The notes under the pieces: generated by a model
What the model was told of the DNA's origin: nothing
The model's input: only the letters and a program-made list of their open reading frames with translations
The model's database searches: none
In this document: one piece after another, positions 23,895-31,098 of the stretch
Position numbering within the stretch: the stretch's first letter is position 1
Layout of the letters: every line of letters begins with the position of its first letter
Position numbers and translations under genes: made by a program
Assembly: GCF_009741925.1 (NCBI RefSeq)
Contig: NZ_WPCC01000032.1
Span: 1-35,181 of the forward strand
Origin: Natronomonas sp. CBA1123
Lineage (GTDB): Archaea; Halobacteriota; Halobacteria; Halobacteriales; Haloarculaceae
Direction of reading: 5' to 3'
Length of the DNA stretch: 35,181 bases

Positions 23895-24179
23895 ATGGCG
23901 ACCGAGCAACGACAGCGACAGGTACAGTTCGGACAGACCGTCTACGACGCCGACGGCGAGGAGTTGGGCCGCGTCCGTGCGTTCGACGATTCGGGGTTCT
24001 ACGTCTCCAGCGCCAAGGGCGTCTCGACGATGACACAGGCCGAGAGCAAGGCCGGCGAGAAGACGCTGATGTGGCGCTGCTGGGAGTGTGGCGAGATGGG
24101 TAGCATCGACGACATTCCCGAGACGTGTCCTTCCTGTGGCGCCGAAAGTGAGGAAATATACTACTGGCAGGAGGATTGA
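23895..24179 (+). CDS. Rubredoxin-like zinc-ribbon protein (DUF7130-like)
   Basis: 94 residues. The N-terminal half (residues 8-45) forms a small beta domain resembling a PRC-barrel-type strand pattern (GQTVYDADGEELGRVRAFD). The C-terminal half is a rubredoxin-like knuckle pair: Cys62 and Cys65 in RCWECGEMG, Cys78 and Cys81 in TCPSCGAE, followed by aromatic residues. It probably binds zinc or iron. The ATG at 23895 is chosen; upstream in-frame ATGs at 23868 and 23889 exist. The T6 tract in CGGTTTTTTG (23861-23870) lies about 27 bases before 23895, as expected for a leaderless start. The family name is from memory and tentative. Confidence 0.82.
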   Translation: MATEQRQRQVQFGQTVYDADGEELGRVRAFDDSGFYVSSAKGVSTMTQAESKAGEKTLMWRCWECGEMGSIDDIPETCPSCGAESEEIYYWQED

Positions 24180-24190
24180 GCGGGAACCGA

Positions 24191-24200
24191 CCGTTTTTCT
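24191..24200 (+). promoter_or_regulatory. TATA-like element for the ketopantoate reductase gene
   Basis: CCGTTTTTCT precedes the ATG at 24225 by about 25 bases. The spacing matches that of other leaderless genes here. Confidence 0.45.
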
Positions 24201-24224
24201 ACCGCAGCGCCCCGTTCCAGCGGT

Positions 24225-25124
24225 ATGGATGTCGTCGTCTTCGGCGCGGGCAGCCTCGGCAGCCTGCTTGGCGGGTTGTTGGCCCGCAAACACGCCGTCA
24301 CGCTCGTCGGCCGTGACCCACACGTCAGCCGAGTCCGCGAGACGGGCCTCCGTATCGAAGGTGCCATCGAGACGACGGTGTTCCCGGACGCCGACACCGA
24401 ACCGCCAGCCGAAGCCGACCTCGCCGTCGTCTGCGTGAAATCCTTCGACACAGCGGAGGCGGCCGCGGCGCTGACAGAGACGGACCTCGAGTGGTGTCTG
24501 TCGCTACAGAACGGCATGGGAAACGAAGAACTGCTGGCCGACCGACTCGACGCGACGGTGTTGGCCGGCACCTGCACCTACGGCGCGATGCTGGATTCGC
24601 CGGGTGTCGTCCGCTGTACCGGCGTCGGCGAGACGGTGCTGGGGCCACGCGAAGGAGGACACTCGGAGGTGGCCGACCGCGTCGGGGGCGCCTTCGAAGA
24701 CGCCGGTATCGTCACCACGGTCGCGGCGGACATGCCGCGTCGACTCTGGGAGAAACTGGCCGTCAACGCCGGTATCAACGCGACGACGGCGTTGGCCGAC
24801 ACGGACAACGGCGCGTTGCTGGGCGGCGACGCCAACGTCGTAGCGACGGCCGCCGCCCGTGAAGTCGCAGCCGTCGCACGCGCCGAGGGGGTCGACTTCT
24901 CACCCGAGGAAGCCGTCGCGGCCCTCGAAACGGTCGCCGAAGCCACCGCCGAAAACACCTCCTCGATGCGACAGGACGTCCTCGCCGGCCGGCGGACGGA
25001 GGTCGACGCCATCAACGGCTACGTCGTCGACCGCGGCGAGGAACTGGGCGTCGACGTCCCGGTCAACGCGACGCTCGCCGGATTGCTGTATGCGTGGGAG
25101 GCCGACCACGTCGAGGGACGTTGA
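24225..25124 (+). CDS. panE: Ketopantoate reductase family protein (2-dehydropantoate 2-reductase)
   Basis: 299 residues. PanE reduces ketopantoate to pantoate with NADPH in coenzyme A synthesis. The Rossmann domain begins with VVVFGAGSLGSLLGG (GxGxxG, residues 7-12) and GRDPHVSRV. VVCVKSFDTAEA and LQNGMGNEE follow. The C-terminal helical domain carries the catalytic Lys in WEKLAVNAGINATTALAD, then SSMRQDVLAGRRTEVDAINGYV, both diagnostic. The length is normal. Haloarchaea make pantothenate through the archaeal pantoate kinase route, so the role is consistent. Related reductases acting on other 2-keto acids exist, so the exact substrate remains inferred. Confidence 0.92.
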   Translation: MDVVVFGAGSLGSLLGGLLARKHAVTLVGRDPHVSRVRETGLRIEGAIETTVFPDADTEPPAEADLAVVCVKSFDTAEAAAALTETDLEWCLSLQNGMGNEELLADRLDATVLAGTCTYGAMLDSPGVVRCTGVGETVLGPREGGHSEVADRVGGAFEDAGIVTTVAADMPRRLWEKLAVNAGINATTALADTDNGALLGGDANVVATAAAREVAAVARAEGVDFSPEEAVAALETVAEATAENTSSMRQDVLAGRRTEVDAINGYVVDRGEELGVDVPVNATLAGLLYAWEADHVEGR

Positions 25125-25277
25125 GCCAGCGATAGCAGCCATCGGACGGCTGTCAGCACTGCTCACTACTGCTTTATTATCTCAGAGCGCGTATAGAGAG
25201 GCAGTCACCCGGTACACCCTACGATTCTCCCAACCGGGGCGAGTACGACGGTCGGAGTGACGACAGAGTTGATAGCA
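25125..25277. promoter_or_regulatory. Intergenic region with TATA-like element before the SRPBCC gene
   Basis: CTTTATTATC at about 25172-25181 is the only AT-rich box in this 153-base gap. It is about 100 bases before the ATG at 25278, so the transcript would have a leader of about 70 bases. No tRNA or hairpin is evident. Confidence 0.35.
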
Positions 25278-25742
25278 ATGCCTACCTTCGAACACACAAT
25301 CGACGTTGCAGCGCCCGTAGAGCACGTCTCCGAGTTCATGACCGACCCCGCGAACTGGCCGCGAACGCACGCGAGCATCTCCCAATTGGAGATTACCGAA
25401 TCCAGCGACGACGAGACCCGCATGGACGCGACGTTCCGCGTCCTCGGCATCGGCAACGAGGGCGAGATGGTCCAGCGTATCCTCGAACCCGACGCCCACG
25501 TGGAGGTCTCCTTCGAGAGCGACGGCCTCAGTGGCACGGCCGACTACCGCTACTCCGAATCCGACGGCGTGACGACCATCGTCGAGTTCGTCGACTACGA
25601 GTTCGGCGACTCGCTGCTCGACCGTATCATGGAGCCGGTCGCCAAGCGGTACAACGAACGACAGTTCCGCCACAGCCTCGAGAGTTCCAAGGAACTCATC
25701 GAAGCGGAACTCGCCGAAAACGAGCGGATGGCCGCGGCCTGA
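25278..25742 (+). CDS. SRPBCC (START/coenzyme Q-binding-like) family protein
   Basis: 154 residues. The opening FEHTIDVAAPVEHVSEFMTDPANWPRT, split around the Val-Pro turn, is the first strand, helix and aromatic Trp of the SRPBCC/Bet v 1-like fold. Alternating strands and a long C-terminal helix (about 118-150) with EPVAKRYNERQFRHSLESSK follow. These domains bind hydrophobic ligands; the ligand is not predictable. The ATG at 25278 (MPTFEHT) begins at the domain. A GTG at 25257 in frame would add seven residues. The gene stands alone. Confidence 0.85.
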   Translation: MPTFEHTIDVAAPVEHVSEFMTDPANWPRTHASISQLEITESSDDETRMDATFRVLGIGNEGEMVQRILEPDAHVEVSFESDGLSGTADYRYSESDGVTTIVEFVDYEFGDSLLDRIMEPVAKRYNERQFRHSLESSKELIEAELAENERMAAA

Positions 25743-25804
25743 GTGCCGTCGCACCCCTCCGACCGACTTTTTCGACCGTCACAGTTTACACCCAGCCAAC
25801 GGCC

Positions 25805-27289
25805 TCACTCCACGTAGCCGAGGTCTTGCAGCCGCTGTTTGGCCTCCTCGTCCATCTCCTCGAGTGAGCCGTCGGCGTCGGCCGAGTCGTCCCACTCGCT
25901 TCCGGCCCGCGCCTCGAAGCGCTCCAGGGCCGCCAGCACCTCGCCGACCACTGGGTCGTCGGTATCGACCCGTTCCGTCTCGTCGGGGTCGGAATCGAGT
26001 CGGTAGGCCTCGTCGGCGATGCGCTCGTTGCGGATGTACTTCCCGTCGGGGCGGCGTGCGGCCCGCATCCGGGAGTAGAACCGCGACTCCTCTTCGAGTT
26101 CGATACCTGCCTCGGCGGCCTTCGTCTCCAGTTGGTTCAACTCGACCACCGGGCGGTGGTAGTCGACGAAGGCGAACTCGCCATCCGTGATGTCTCGGTC
26201 CTCTGAGAGCAGCGACCGGCCCGCCTCGAAGGAGCGCGCTCCGACGCGGTCGGCGGCTTCCGTGGCTCCGGCCGACTCCAAGACGGTGTCGTAGAGGTCC
26301 AGCAGTTCGACTTGCTCGTCGGTTCGGCCGGTCGAGAGGTCGGGGTGTTTCACCATCAGCGGGACGTTCACCAGCGGGTCGTAGATGCAGAACTCGTGGC
26401 CGTAGAGGCCGTGTTCGCCGTGGAGTTCCCCGTGGTCGGCACAGACGACGACGACGGTCTCCTCCCACTGGCCGGTGGCCTTCAGATGCGAGAACAGCCG
26501 GTCGAGTTCCGAATCGATGTGGCGGATTTCGGCGTCGTACAGGCCGCGGATGTCGTCGAACTCCGCATCAGTTATTTCGCGGGCGCCGGAGTTGTACTCC
26601 TTGGAGTTCTGGCACACCGAGTGGGGGTCGACGCCGGGGGCGAACTCCTCGCGGTACTGCTCGGGTGGGTAGTACGGCAGGTGTGCGTCCATCAGGTTGA
26701 TGAACGCGAACCACTCGTCGTTGTCGTCGACGAAGTCGATTGTGTCGTCGATTATCTGTGGCGTCTTCGAGTCCTCGCCCTCGCCGCTTGCGAGGTATTC
26801 GTGGACCTCGTTGCCCAACTCGACGAGGCGGTCGGCGACGCCGCGGAGGCGGTCGCTGTCGTTGACGCGCTGCCAGAGGTTCGCGAGCGCGCCCGAGAAC
26901 GTGTCGCCGGGAAGTGCCTTGAAGAAGTTGTCCTGTTGGTCGAAGCCACTCGTCAGACGGGTGTAGGGGGTAATCCAGGCGTTCGAGGAGTAACAGGCGG
27001 TGGCGTAGCCGGCGGCCGACATCGCTTCGGCGAGCGTCGCCGTTCCGTCGGCGAGATACGGGGCCTCTTGGGAGGCGCCGTGCTCGCCGGGGTACAGCCC
27101 CGTGAACATGGAGGCGTGGACGGGGAGCGTCCACGGCGCCTGTGCGACGGCCTCCTCGTAGACGAGTGCCTCCTCGGCGAACGCCGAAAGCGTCGGCGTC
27201 GTCTCGCGGTCGTAGCCGTACGGCGTCAGGTGGTCCTTTCGGACGGTGTCCATGACGACGAACAGCACGTTCCGACCGTCGGTGTCCAT
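25805..27289 (-). CDS. Sulfatase-like hydrolase/transferase (alkaline phosphatase superfamily)
   Basis: 494 residues. The N-terminal NVLFVVMDTVRKDHL carries the metal-binding Asp14. The nucleophile region reads APWTLPVHASMFTG, with Thr54 where true sulfatases have the formylglycine Cys or Ser of CxPSR. CADHGELHGEHG is the second metal site, and KHPDLSTGRTDEQVELLDLYDTVL, split at Asp, is typical of family members. The C terminus ends in a small acidic tail with EEAKQRLQDLGYVE, a common sulfatase C-terminal motif. With Thr as the nucleophile it may be a phospho-transferase or hydrolase like LtaS-type enzymes rather than a sulfatase. No signal peptide is visible. The reverse TTTTAAG at 27314-27320 may be its TATA box. 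Confidence 0.85.
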   Translation of the reverse strand: MDTDGRNVLFVVMDTVRKDHLTPYGYDRETTPTLSAFAEEALVYEEAVAQAPWTLPVHASMFTGLYPGEHGASQEAPYLADGTATLAEAMSAAGYATACYSSNAWITPYTRLTSGFDQQDNFFKALPGDTFSGALANLWQRVNDSDRLRGVADRLVELGNEVHEYLASGEGEDSKTPQIIDDTIDFVDDNDEWFAFINLMDAHLPYYPPEQYREEFAPGVDPHSVCQNSKEYNSGAREITDAEFDDIRGLYDAEIRHIDSELDRLFSHLKATGQWEETVVVVCADHGELHGEHGLYGHEFCIYDPLVNVPLMVKHPDLSTGRTDEQVELLDLYDTVLESAGATEAADRVGARSFEAGRSLLSEDRDITDGEFAFVDYHRPVVELNQLETKAAEAGIELEEESRFYSRMRAARRPDGKYIRNERIADEAYRLDSDPDETERVDTDDPVVGEVLAALERFEARAGSEWDDSADADGSLEEMDEEAKQRLQDLGYVE

Positions 27290-27313
27290 ACCGGTGGTCA
27301 GGGGGTTTCGGGC

Positions 27314-27320
27314 TTAAAAC
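27314..27320 (-). promoter_or_regulatory. TATA-like box for the sulfatase-like gene
   Basis: On the minus strand GTTTTAAG lies 25-31 bases ahead of the ATG at 27289, the standard haloarchaeal spacing. Confidence 0.5.
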
Positions 27321-27365
27321 GACTGGTGTGTCGTCGCGGTCGAAACGATTAGCCGTTAGAAGAGC

Positions 27366-27731
27366 TTAGAACGGGGCTTCGGGGCCTTCGTCGGCCTCGT
27401 CGTCGCCGCCCTCGTGGCCCGGGAAGGAGGGGGACATCTGGCCGCCAGCCATTCCCTCGCTGCCGCCATCCATGCCGGTGTCGGCGTGGACCGTGTCGAT
27501 TTCGGGGATTTCCTGTGTCATGCGGGACTTGATGGCCTGAATCGTCATCGGGGAGATACCACAGCCCGAGCAGGCGCCGCCGAGCATGATGGTGACCTCG
27601 CCCGCCTCGCGGTCGAGGTTCTGGACGGCGGCACTGCCACCGTGCATCTGAATCTGCGGGAAGTTCCGGCGGAGGAAGTTGCTGATGCGCTCGCGAAGGT
27701 CCTCGTCGGCGTCGGCGGATTCGGTACTCAT
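27366..27731 (-). CDS. NifU C-terminal domain protein (Fe-S carrier)
   Basis: 121 residues. The NifU-like (Nfu) domain covers residues 8-85: LRRNFPQIQMHGGSAAVQNLD and the cluster-binding CxxC in GGACSGCGISPMTIQ (Cys54, Cys57). An extra 35-residue low-complexity tail of Gly/Met/Asp/Glu ends the protein. Nfu proteins carry and deliver 4Fe-4S clusters to target enzymes. The ATG at 27731 is the correct start; the longer frame to 27917 overlaps the divergent lipoprotein gene. It is distant from sufS and sufU (about 4 kb) and has its own transcript. Confidence 0.93.
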   Translation of the reverse strand: MSTESADADEDLRERISNFLRRNFPQIQMHGGSAAVQNLDREAGEVTIMLGGACSGCGISPMTIQAIKSRMTQEIPEIDTVHADTGMDGGSEGMAGGQMSPSFPGHEGGDDEADEGPEAPF

Positions 27732-27840
27732 GTGCCAGCGTATGCAGCGCAGCCGTATGAAGATTTGGCTCCGGTCGGACCGCCCGCCGAGACCGACACC
27801 GCTACCGGATGGTGTGACACGCGGGAGACGGGCGTCTGAC

Positions 27841-27850
27841 GGGAGTTTAT
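27841..27850 (+). promoter_or_regulatory. TATA-like element for the lipoprotein gene
   Basis: GGGAGTTTAT lies about 25 bases before the ATG at 27875. It is the only AT-rich sequence close to that start. Confidence 0.4.
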
Positions 27851-27874
27851 GTCGATTCAGACCCGCTAGCAGGT

Positions 27875-28345
27875 ATGCCAACTCGTCGCCATCTGCTCGC
27901 GGCTGCCGGCGTCGCAACCGCCAGTGCAGGCTGTCTGGGCGTCTTAGGAGACGATGGGGAACCGAACGCCGAAGGGAACATCGCCGACGCGGCCGATGAC
28001 GACGACGACGACAATGACACCCAAACGGTCGAACTCGGCGAGCTCTCCGTCCAGAACAACCACGAGGAGAGCCACCAGGTGCAACTGGCTGTCGAGGCCG
28101 GAGACGGGATGCTCCACCTCGGCACCTACCAGCTCGAAGCCGGCGGGTCGAGCACCACCATCGAGGGAGAGTGGAACGACGAACCGGGCGCCTACCGCAT
28201 CCACGCCCGTCTCGACGACGGTGAGATACGGACCGCGAGCGTGACCGACGGCGTCAACGAGGGCGCCGAGTGCGTCCGCGTGCTCGTCCGTGTCGACAAC
28301 GAAGGAGCGCTCGCGGTGTGGAACGGCGCTGGCTGTGAGAGCTGA
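27875..28345 (+). CDS. Predicted Tat lipoprotein, unknown function
   Basis: 156 residues. PTRRHLLAAAGVATASAGC is a twin-arginine-type signal with lipobox ASAGC, so the mature protein starts at Cys19 and is lipid-anchored outside the cell. An Asp-rich spacer (about 40-50) leads to a beta-rich domain of about 100 residues (VQNNHEESHQVQLAVE and GAYRIHARLDDGEIR), resembling small immunoglobulin-like or ligand-binding sandwiches seen in haloarchaeal secreted proteins. The C terminus has an isolated Cys pair, ECVRV and GCES, which could form a disulfide. I recognise no named family. Confidence 0.8.
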   Translation: MPTRRHLLAAAGVATASAGCLGVLGDDGEPNAEGNIADAADDDDDDNDTQTVELGELSVQNNHEESHQVQLAVEAGDGMLHLGTYQLEAGGSSTTIEGEWNDEPGAYRIHARLDDGEIRTASVTDGVNEGAECVRVLVRVDNEGALAVWNGAGCES

Positions 28346-28346
28346 T

Positions 28347-28655
28347 TCAGGCGTCGAAAACCCGCTCTAACTCCCGTTCGATTTCCTCGACGTACTCGTC
28401 CAGTACCGCCTCGAACTTCTCCTCGTCGACGAGGACGCCCGTCAGTCGGTCGTAGGGGTCCTCGGGCAACTCGAGATAGAACCCCTCCTCGTCGTCGTAG
28501 AACGGCTCGGATTCGTTGAGAATCTGCTGGTCGATGCCGTGGACCAGCGTGGAGTCGTACGTCTCGTTGACGCGGTTGAACGCGTTCTTGTAGGCCTGCT
28601 GGAGTTGCGGGAAGTAGTCGACGTACTTCTGTTCTTCGAAGGTGTCTGCGTCCAT
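28347..28655 (-). CDS. DUF5783-like haloarchaeal protein
   Basis: 102 residues. The N-terminal EEQKYVDYFPQLQQAYKNAFN and the central HGIDQQILNESEPFYDDEEG resemble a family I know as DUF5783; the name is tentative. The protein is acidic, predicted mostly helical, with no signal or membrane segment, so cytoplasmic. The ATG at 28655 is preferred over the upstream frame to 28715 because a TTTTAG box (about 28681-28686, minus strand) sits 25-30 bases before it. It is convergent with the lipoprotein gene: one base separates the two stop codons. Confidence 0.75.
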   Translation of the reverse strand: MDADTFEEQKYVDYFPQLQQAYKNAFNRVNETYDSTLVHGIDQQILNESEPFYDDEEGFYLELPEDPYDRLTGVLVDEEKFEAVLDEYVEEIERELERVFDA

Positions 28656-28747
28656 GGCGGGCCGTTCGTCGCGCGGCCCTAAAAGCCGGTCGGACCCTAC
28701 GAGAGACGAGCGCAAGCGATTTGTCGACGGCCGGAGTGACCGGTCGT

Positions 28748-29251
28748 ATGTACCGAAGCGGTGCCTTCGTCGCCGACCACGTCACGCCGACGACGGACGA
28801 GCAGGTCCAGCCGAACGGCGTCGATGTGACGCTCCAGGCGGTGTACGAACAGCGCGAACCGGGACGCATCGGCCGCGACGGCAAGGATATCGGGACGCGG
28901 CATCGCCGTCCCGCAGACCCCGTCGTGGAGGGCGAATCCATCGACGAGGTGACCGACGAAAACGAGACGTACTACCTCCCACCGGGCGGCTACATCGTCC
29001 AGTACGCCGAAATCGTCTCGATACCCGACGACCACATCGGCTTCATCTACCCGCGGTCGTCGCTGTTGCGGAACTCCTGTATGCTCGACACCGCCGTCTG
29101 GGACGCCGGCTACGAGGGGAAAGGCGAGGGGCTTCTCGAAGTCCACCACGATATCGAAATCGAGGCCGGCGCCCGAATCGCACAGTTCGTCCTCGCGGAG
29201 GCCGACCACGAGGGGACCTACGACGGGAGCTATCAGCGCGAGAACCTCTGA
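28748..29251 (+). CDS. dut: dUTPase/dCTP deaminase family protein (probable dUTPase)
   Basis: 167 residues. The trimeric dUTPase fold removes dUTP, giving dUMP for thymidylate synthesis and preventing uracil in DNA. Motifs: QPNGVDVTL (motif 1), the YPRSSLLRNSCML segment (motif 2, about residues 97-110), AVWDAGYEGKGEGLLEV (motif 3, with the dUTPase-type Asp) and GARIAQFVLAEA (motif 4). Bifunctional dCTP deaminases share most of these, so deaminase activity cannot be excluded, but the AVWDAGYEG loop favours dUTPase. The ATG at 28748 follows a T-rich GATTTGTC about 30 bases upstream. A motif-5-like Gly-rich arm is reduced to DGSYQREN. Confidence 0.88.
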   Translation: MYRSGAFVADHVTPTTDEQVQPNGVDVTLQAVYEQREPGRIGRDGKDIGTRHRRPADPVVEGESIDEVTDENETYYLPPGGYIVQYAEIVSIPDDHIGFIYPRSSLLRNSCMLDTAVWDAGYEGKGEGLLEVHHDIEIEAGARIAQFVLAEADHEGTYDGSYQRENL

Positions 29252-29501
29252 CCGGACGCGGCGGAACGGGGTTGGATATTCACGAACAACGCCGGTGCAA
29301 ATATTGTCACTTTTGGACGTTTTGGCTAGTGTATTTATATAGGTGTTTAGAAACAAAAGGCAATTCCAGGTCCGCGTTCGCGTTCGGCCCGCACTCTTGC
29401 GGTTCTGGGTCGACACCTCACTTATACACCCATACATCACCAGCACAATCGATTTAAATAGACAGTCGATACGTTCGCTAACTCGGTTTCGGGGCCCAAC
29501 C
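29252..29501 (+). promoter_or_regulatory. AT-rich upstream region with two TATA-like boxes
   Basis: This 250-base gap contains GTATTTATATAG (29331-29342) and GATTTAAATAG (29451-29461). The second is about 40 bases before the ATG at 29502 and the more likely promoter for the membrane regulator. The first could start a leader of about 135 bases or a short separate RNA. A direct TTTTGG repeat (29311 and 29320) lies just before the first box. No protein-coding frame with convincing composition is seen. Confidence 0.45.
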
Positions 29502-31082
29502 ATGTCAAACACCCACATGCGGCGACTCCTCGCTGTGCTGGCAGCGCTGCTCGTCGTTTGCTCGGCGGTGGGAGCGCCCGTCGCAGCTGCGAGTTCGTCG
29601 ACCTTCGAAGATGGACTGAACGACACGTTCGGCTCCGGCGACAGCGAGGACGGGGACAGCACTTCGGACGACACGAACGACGATACGAACGACGGTGAAG
29701 CGGATACCGACGGCGACACGAGCGACGATACCGACGGCGATTCGGGCGACAGCACGAGCGATAGTACGGACGACGACGCGAGTGACGATTCCGACGACGC
29801 GTCGAGTTCGGACGAATCGACGGCTGACACGACGGACGACTCGACCGATGATACCACCTCTGGCGACCGAGAAGGGGACGACGACTCGAGTACAGGCGTG
29901 CGAAACCGTGTCAACGACACGGCCGGTGGAATCAACGACACGGTCGAGAACGCGACGGATGAGGCCGGCGACACGGCCGAAGACTCCACGGACGACATCG
30001 ACTGGCGGACAGACGCACTCGATTACATCGGCGACCTCGAGAACGCCGAATCGCTCGACGAGCACCGCTTCGAGGGACTCTACGTCGAGACGAGAAGTGG
30101 TTCGGAGCTGGCCGTCGAGACGCTGGAGACCGACACCGGAGTCGAATCCGATGACGCGGTCGGGACGACGGTGACGACCACCACGGCCACGTTGACGACC
30201 GTCGGCGGGACACTGACTTCCGGGGGTGACGAGGTGCTGGTCGGCGCCGTCGGTACATCGGCGGCAACGGACTCCGATAGCGAGTTCGACGAAATCGTCC
30301 TCGACGACGGGAACGACGCCCCGGCCGGTGCAGCGATGAGTGCCGGCGGCGCCGGTGGTACCGGCGGACAACCTCTCCCCTCCGCCCCCACAGGCGGTGC
30401 CGCAGTCAGCCTCGGTGCCGTCGCAGCGGTCGCCGCCTTCCGTGGGAGCGCGTTCCTCTCCGGCAGCGCCGGCGTCGGCGCGTCGGCGATGGGCGCTTTC
30501 GCGGCGATGCCCCGGTTCACCCTCGCCTCGCTGGTCGAGAAACTCCGACCGTTCTTCTTCCCCCTCCGATACAGCCGCTACGACGATTCCGACCCGCTGG
30601 AACACGAGGCCCGCGAGCGCGTCTACGAAATCGTCAACGAGGCGCCGGGGTCGTACCTCTCGGAGGTCTCGGAGGAAGCCGACCTCCCGCTGTCGACAAC
30701 GCGACACCACGTGCGAGTTCTCGAGCGCGAAGACCTCGTTTCCGGGGCGAAGCTCCGTGGGAAGCGTCGATTCTACCCGGCGTACGCCGAGGGAATCGAG
30801 TTGGCCGCCGCACTCAACGACGATTCGACGGCGAGTATCATCGACGCCATCGCGCGCCTCGGGTCGGCGTCGGTCAGCGACCTCGCGGGGGAACTCGGTC
30901 GGGACCCGAGTACGATTACCCACCACCTTCAGCGACTCGAAGAGGACGACATCATCACCCGCGAACGGGAGGGACGTGCGGTGATGAACAAACTCTCCGC
31001 GGAGGCCCGGACGGCGCTCGAACCCGAGGCGGTTCCCAAACCGGGCGAACCCGGCGGTGCCATCGCTGGCGGCGCGGACTGA
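29502..31082 (+). CDS. Membrane-anchored double winged-helix regulator with acidic Ser/Asp/Thr-rich ectodomain
   Basis: 526 residues. A signal-like segment (1-30) ends around VGAPVAAAS. Residues about 38-165 are an extreme low-complexity run of Asp, Ser, Thr, Gly and Glu (repeats such as DDTNDDTND, DSTSDSTDD). A mixed region (about 165-290) with Thr/Val strands follows. Then comes a Gly/Ala-rich hydrophobic stretch (about 298-345), which likely crosses the membrane. The C terminus carries two winged-helix domains: HEARERVYEIVNEAPGSYLS onward (about 365-430; recognition helix LPLSTTRHHVRVLE) and SIIDAIARLGSASVSDLA onward (about 443-505; DPSTITHHLQRLE). The topology suggests an outside acidic sensor and inside DNA-binding domains. 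Ligand and targets are unknown. The ATG at 29502 has a signal peptide directly after it. Confidence 0.82.
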   Translation: MSNTHMRRLLAVLAALLVVCSAVGAPVAAASSSTFEDGLNDTFGSGDSEDGDSTSDDTNDDTNDGEADTDGDTSDDTDGDSGDSTSDSTDDDASDDSDDASSSDESTADTTDDSTDDTTSGDREGDDDSSTGVRNRVNDTAGGINDTVENATDEAGDTAEDSTDDIDWRTDALDYIGDLENAESLDEHRFEGLYVETRSGSELAVETLETDTGVESDDAVGTTVTTTTATLTTVGGTLTSGGDEVLVGAVGTSAATDSDSEFDEIVLDDGNDAPAGAAMSAGGAGGTGGQPLPSAPTGGAAVSLGAVAAVAAFRGSAFLSGSAGVGASAMGAFAAMPRFTLASLVEKLRPFFFPLRYSRYDDSDPLEHEARERVYEIVNEAPGSYLSEVSEEADLPLSTTRHHVRVLEREDLVSGAKLRGKRRFYPAYAEGIELAAALNDDSTASIIDAIARLGSASVSDLAGELGRDPSTITHHLQRLEEDDIITREREGRAVMNKLSAEARTALEPEAVPKPGEPGGAIAGGAD

Positions 31083-31098
31083 ATTCTGTGTTCCCGTT

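Noticed and set aside
25125-25277. Possible tRNA or small RNA gene in the gap after panE
   Set aside because: No cloverleaf, T-loop consensus or CCA-compatible acceptor could be formed by eye.
29695-30174. Thr/Arg-rich frames overlapping the acidic repeat of the membrane regulator
   Set aside because: They are frame shadows of the Asp/Ser/Thr codon repeats in the main frame.
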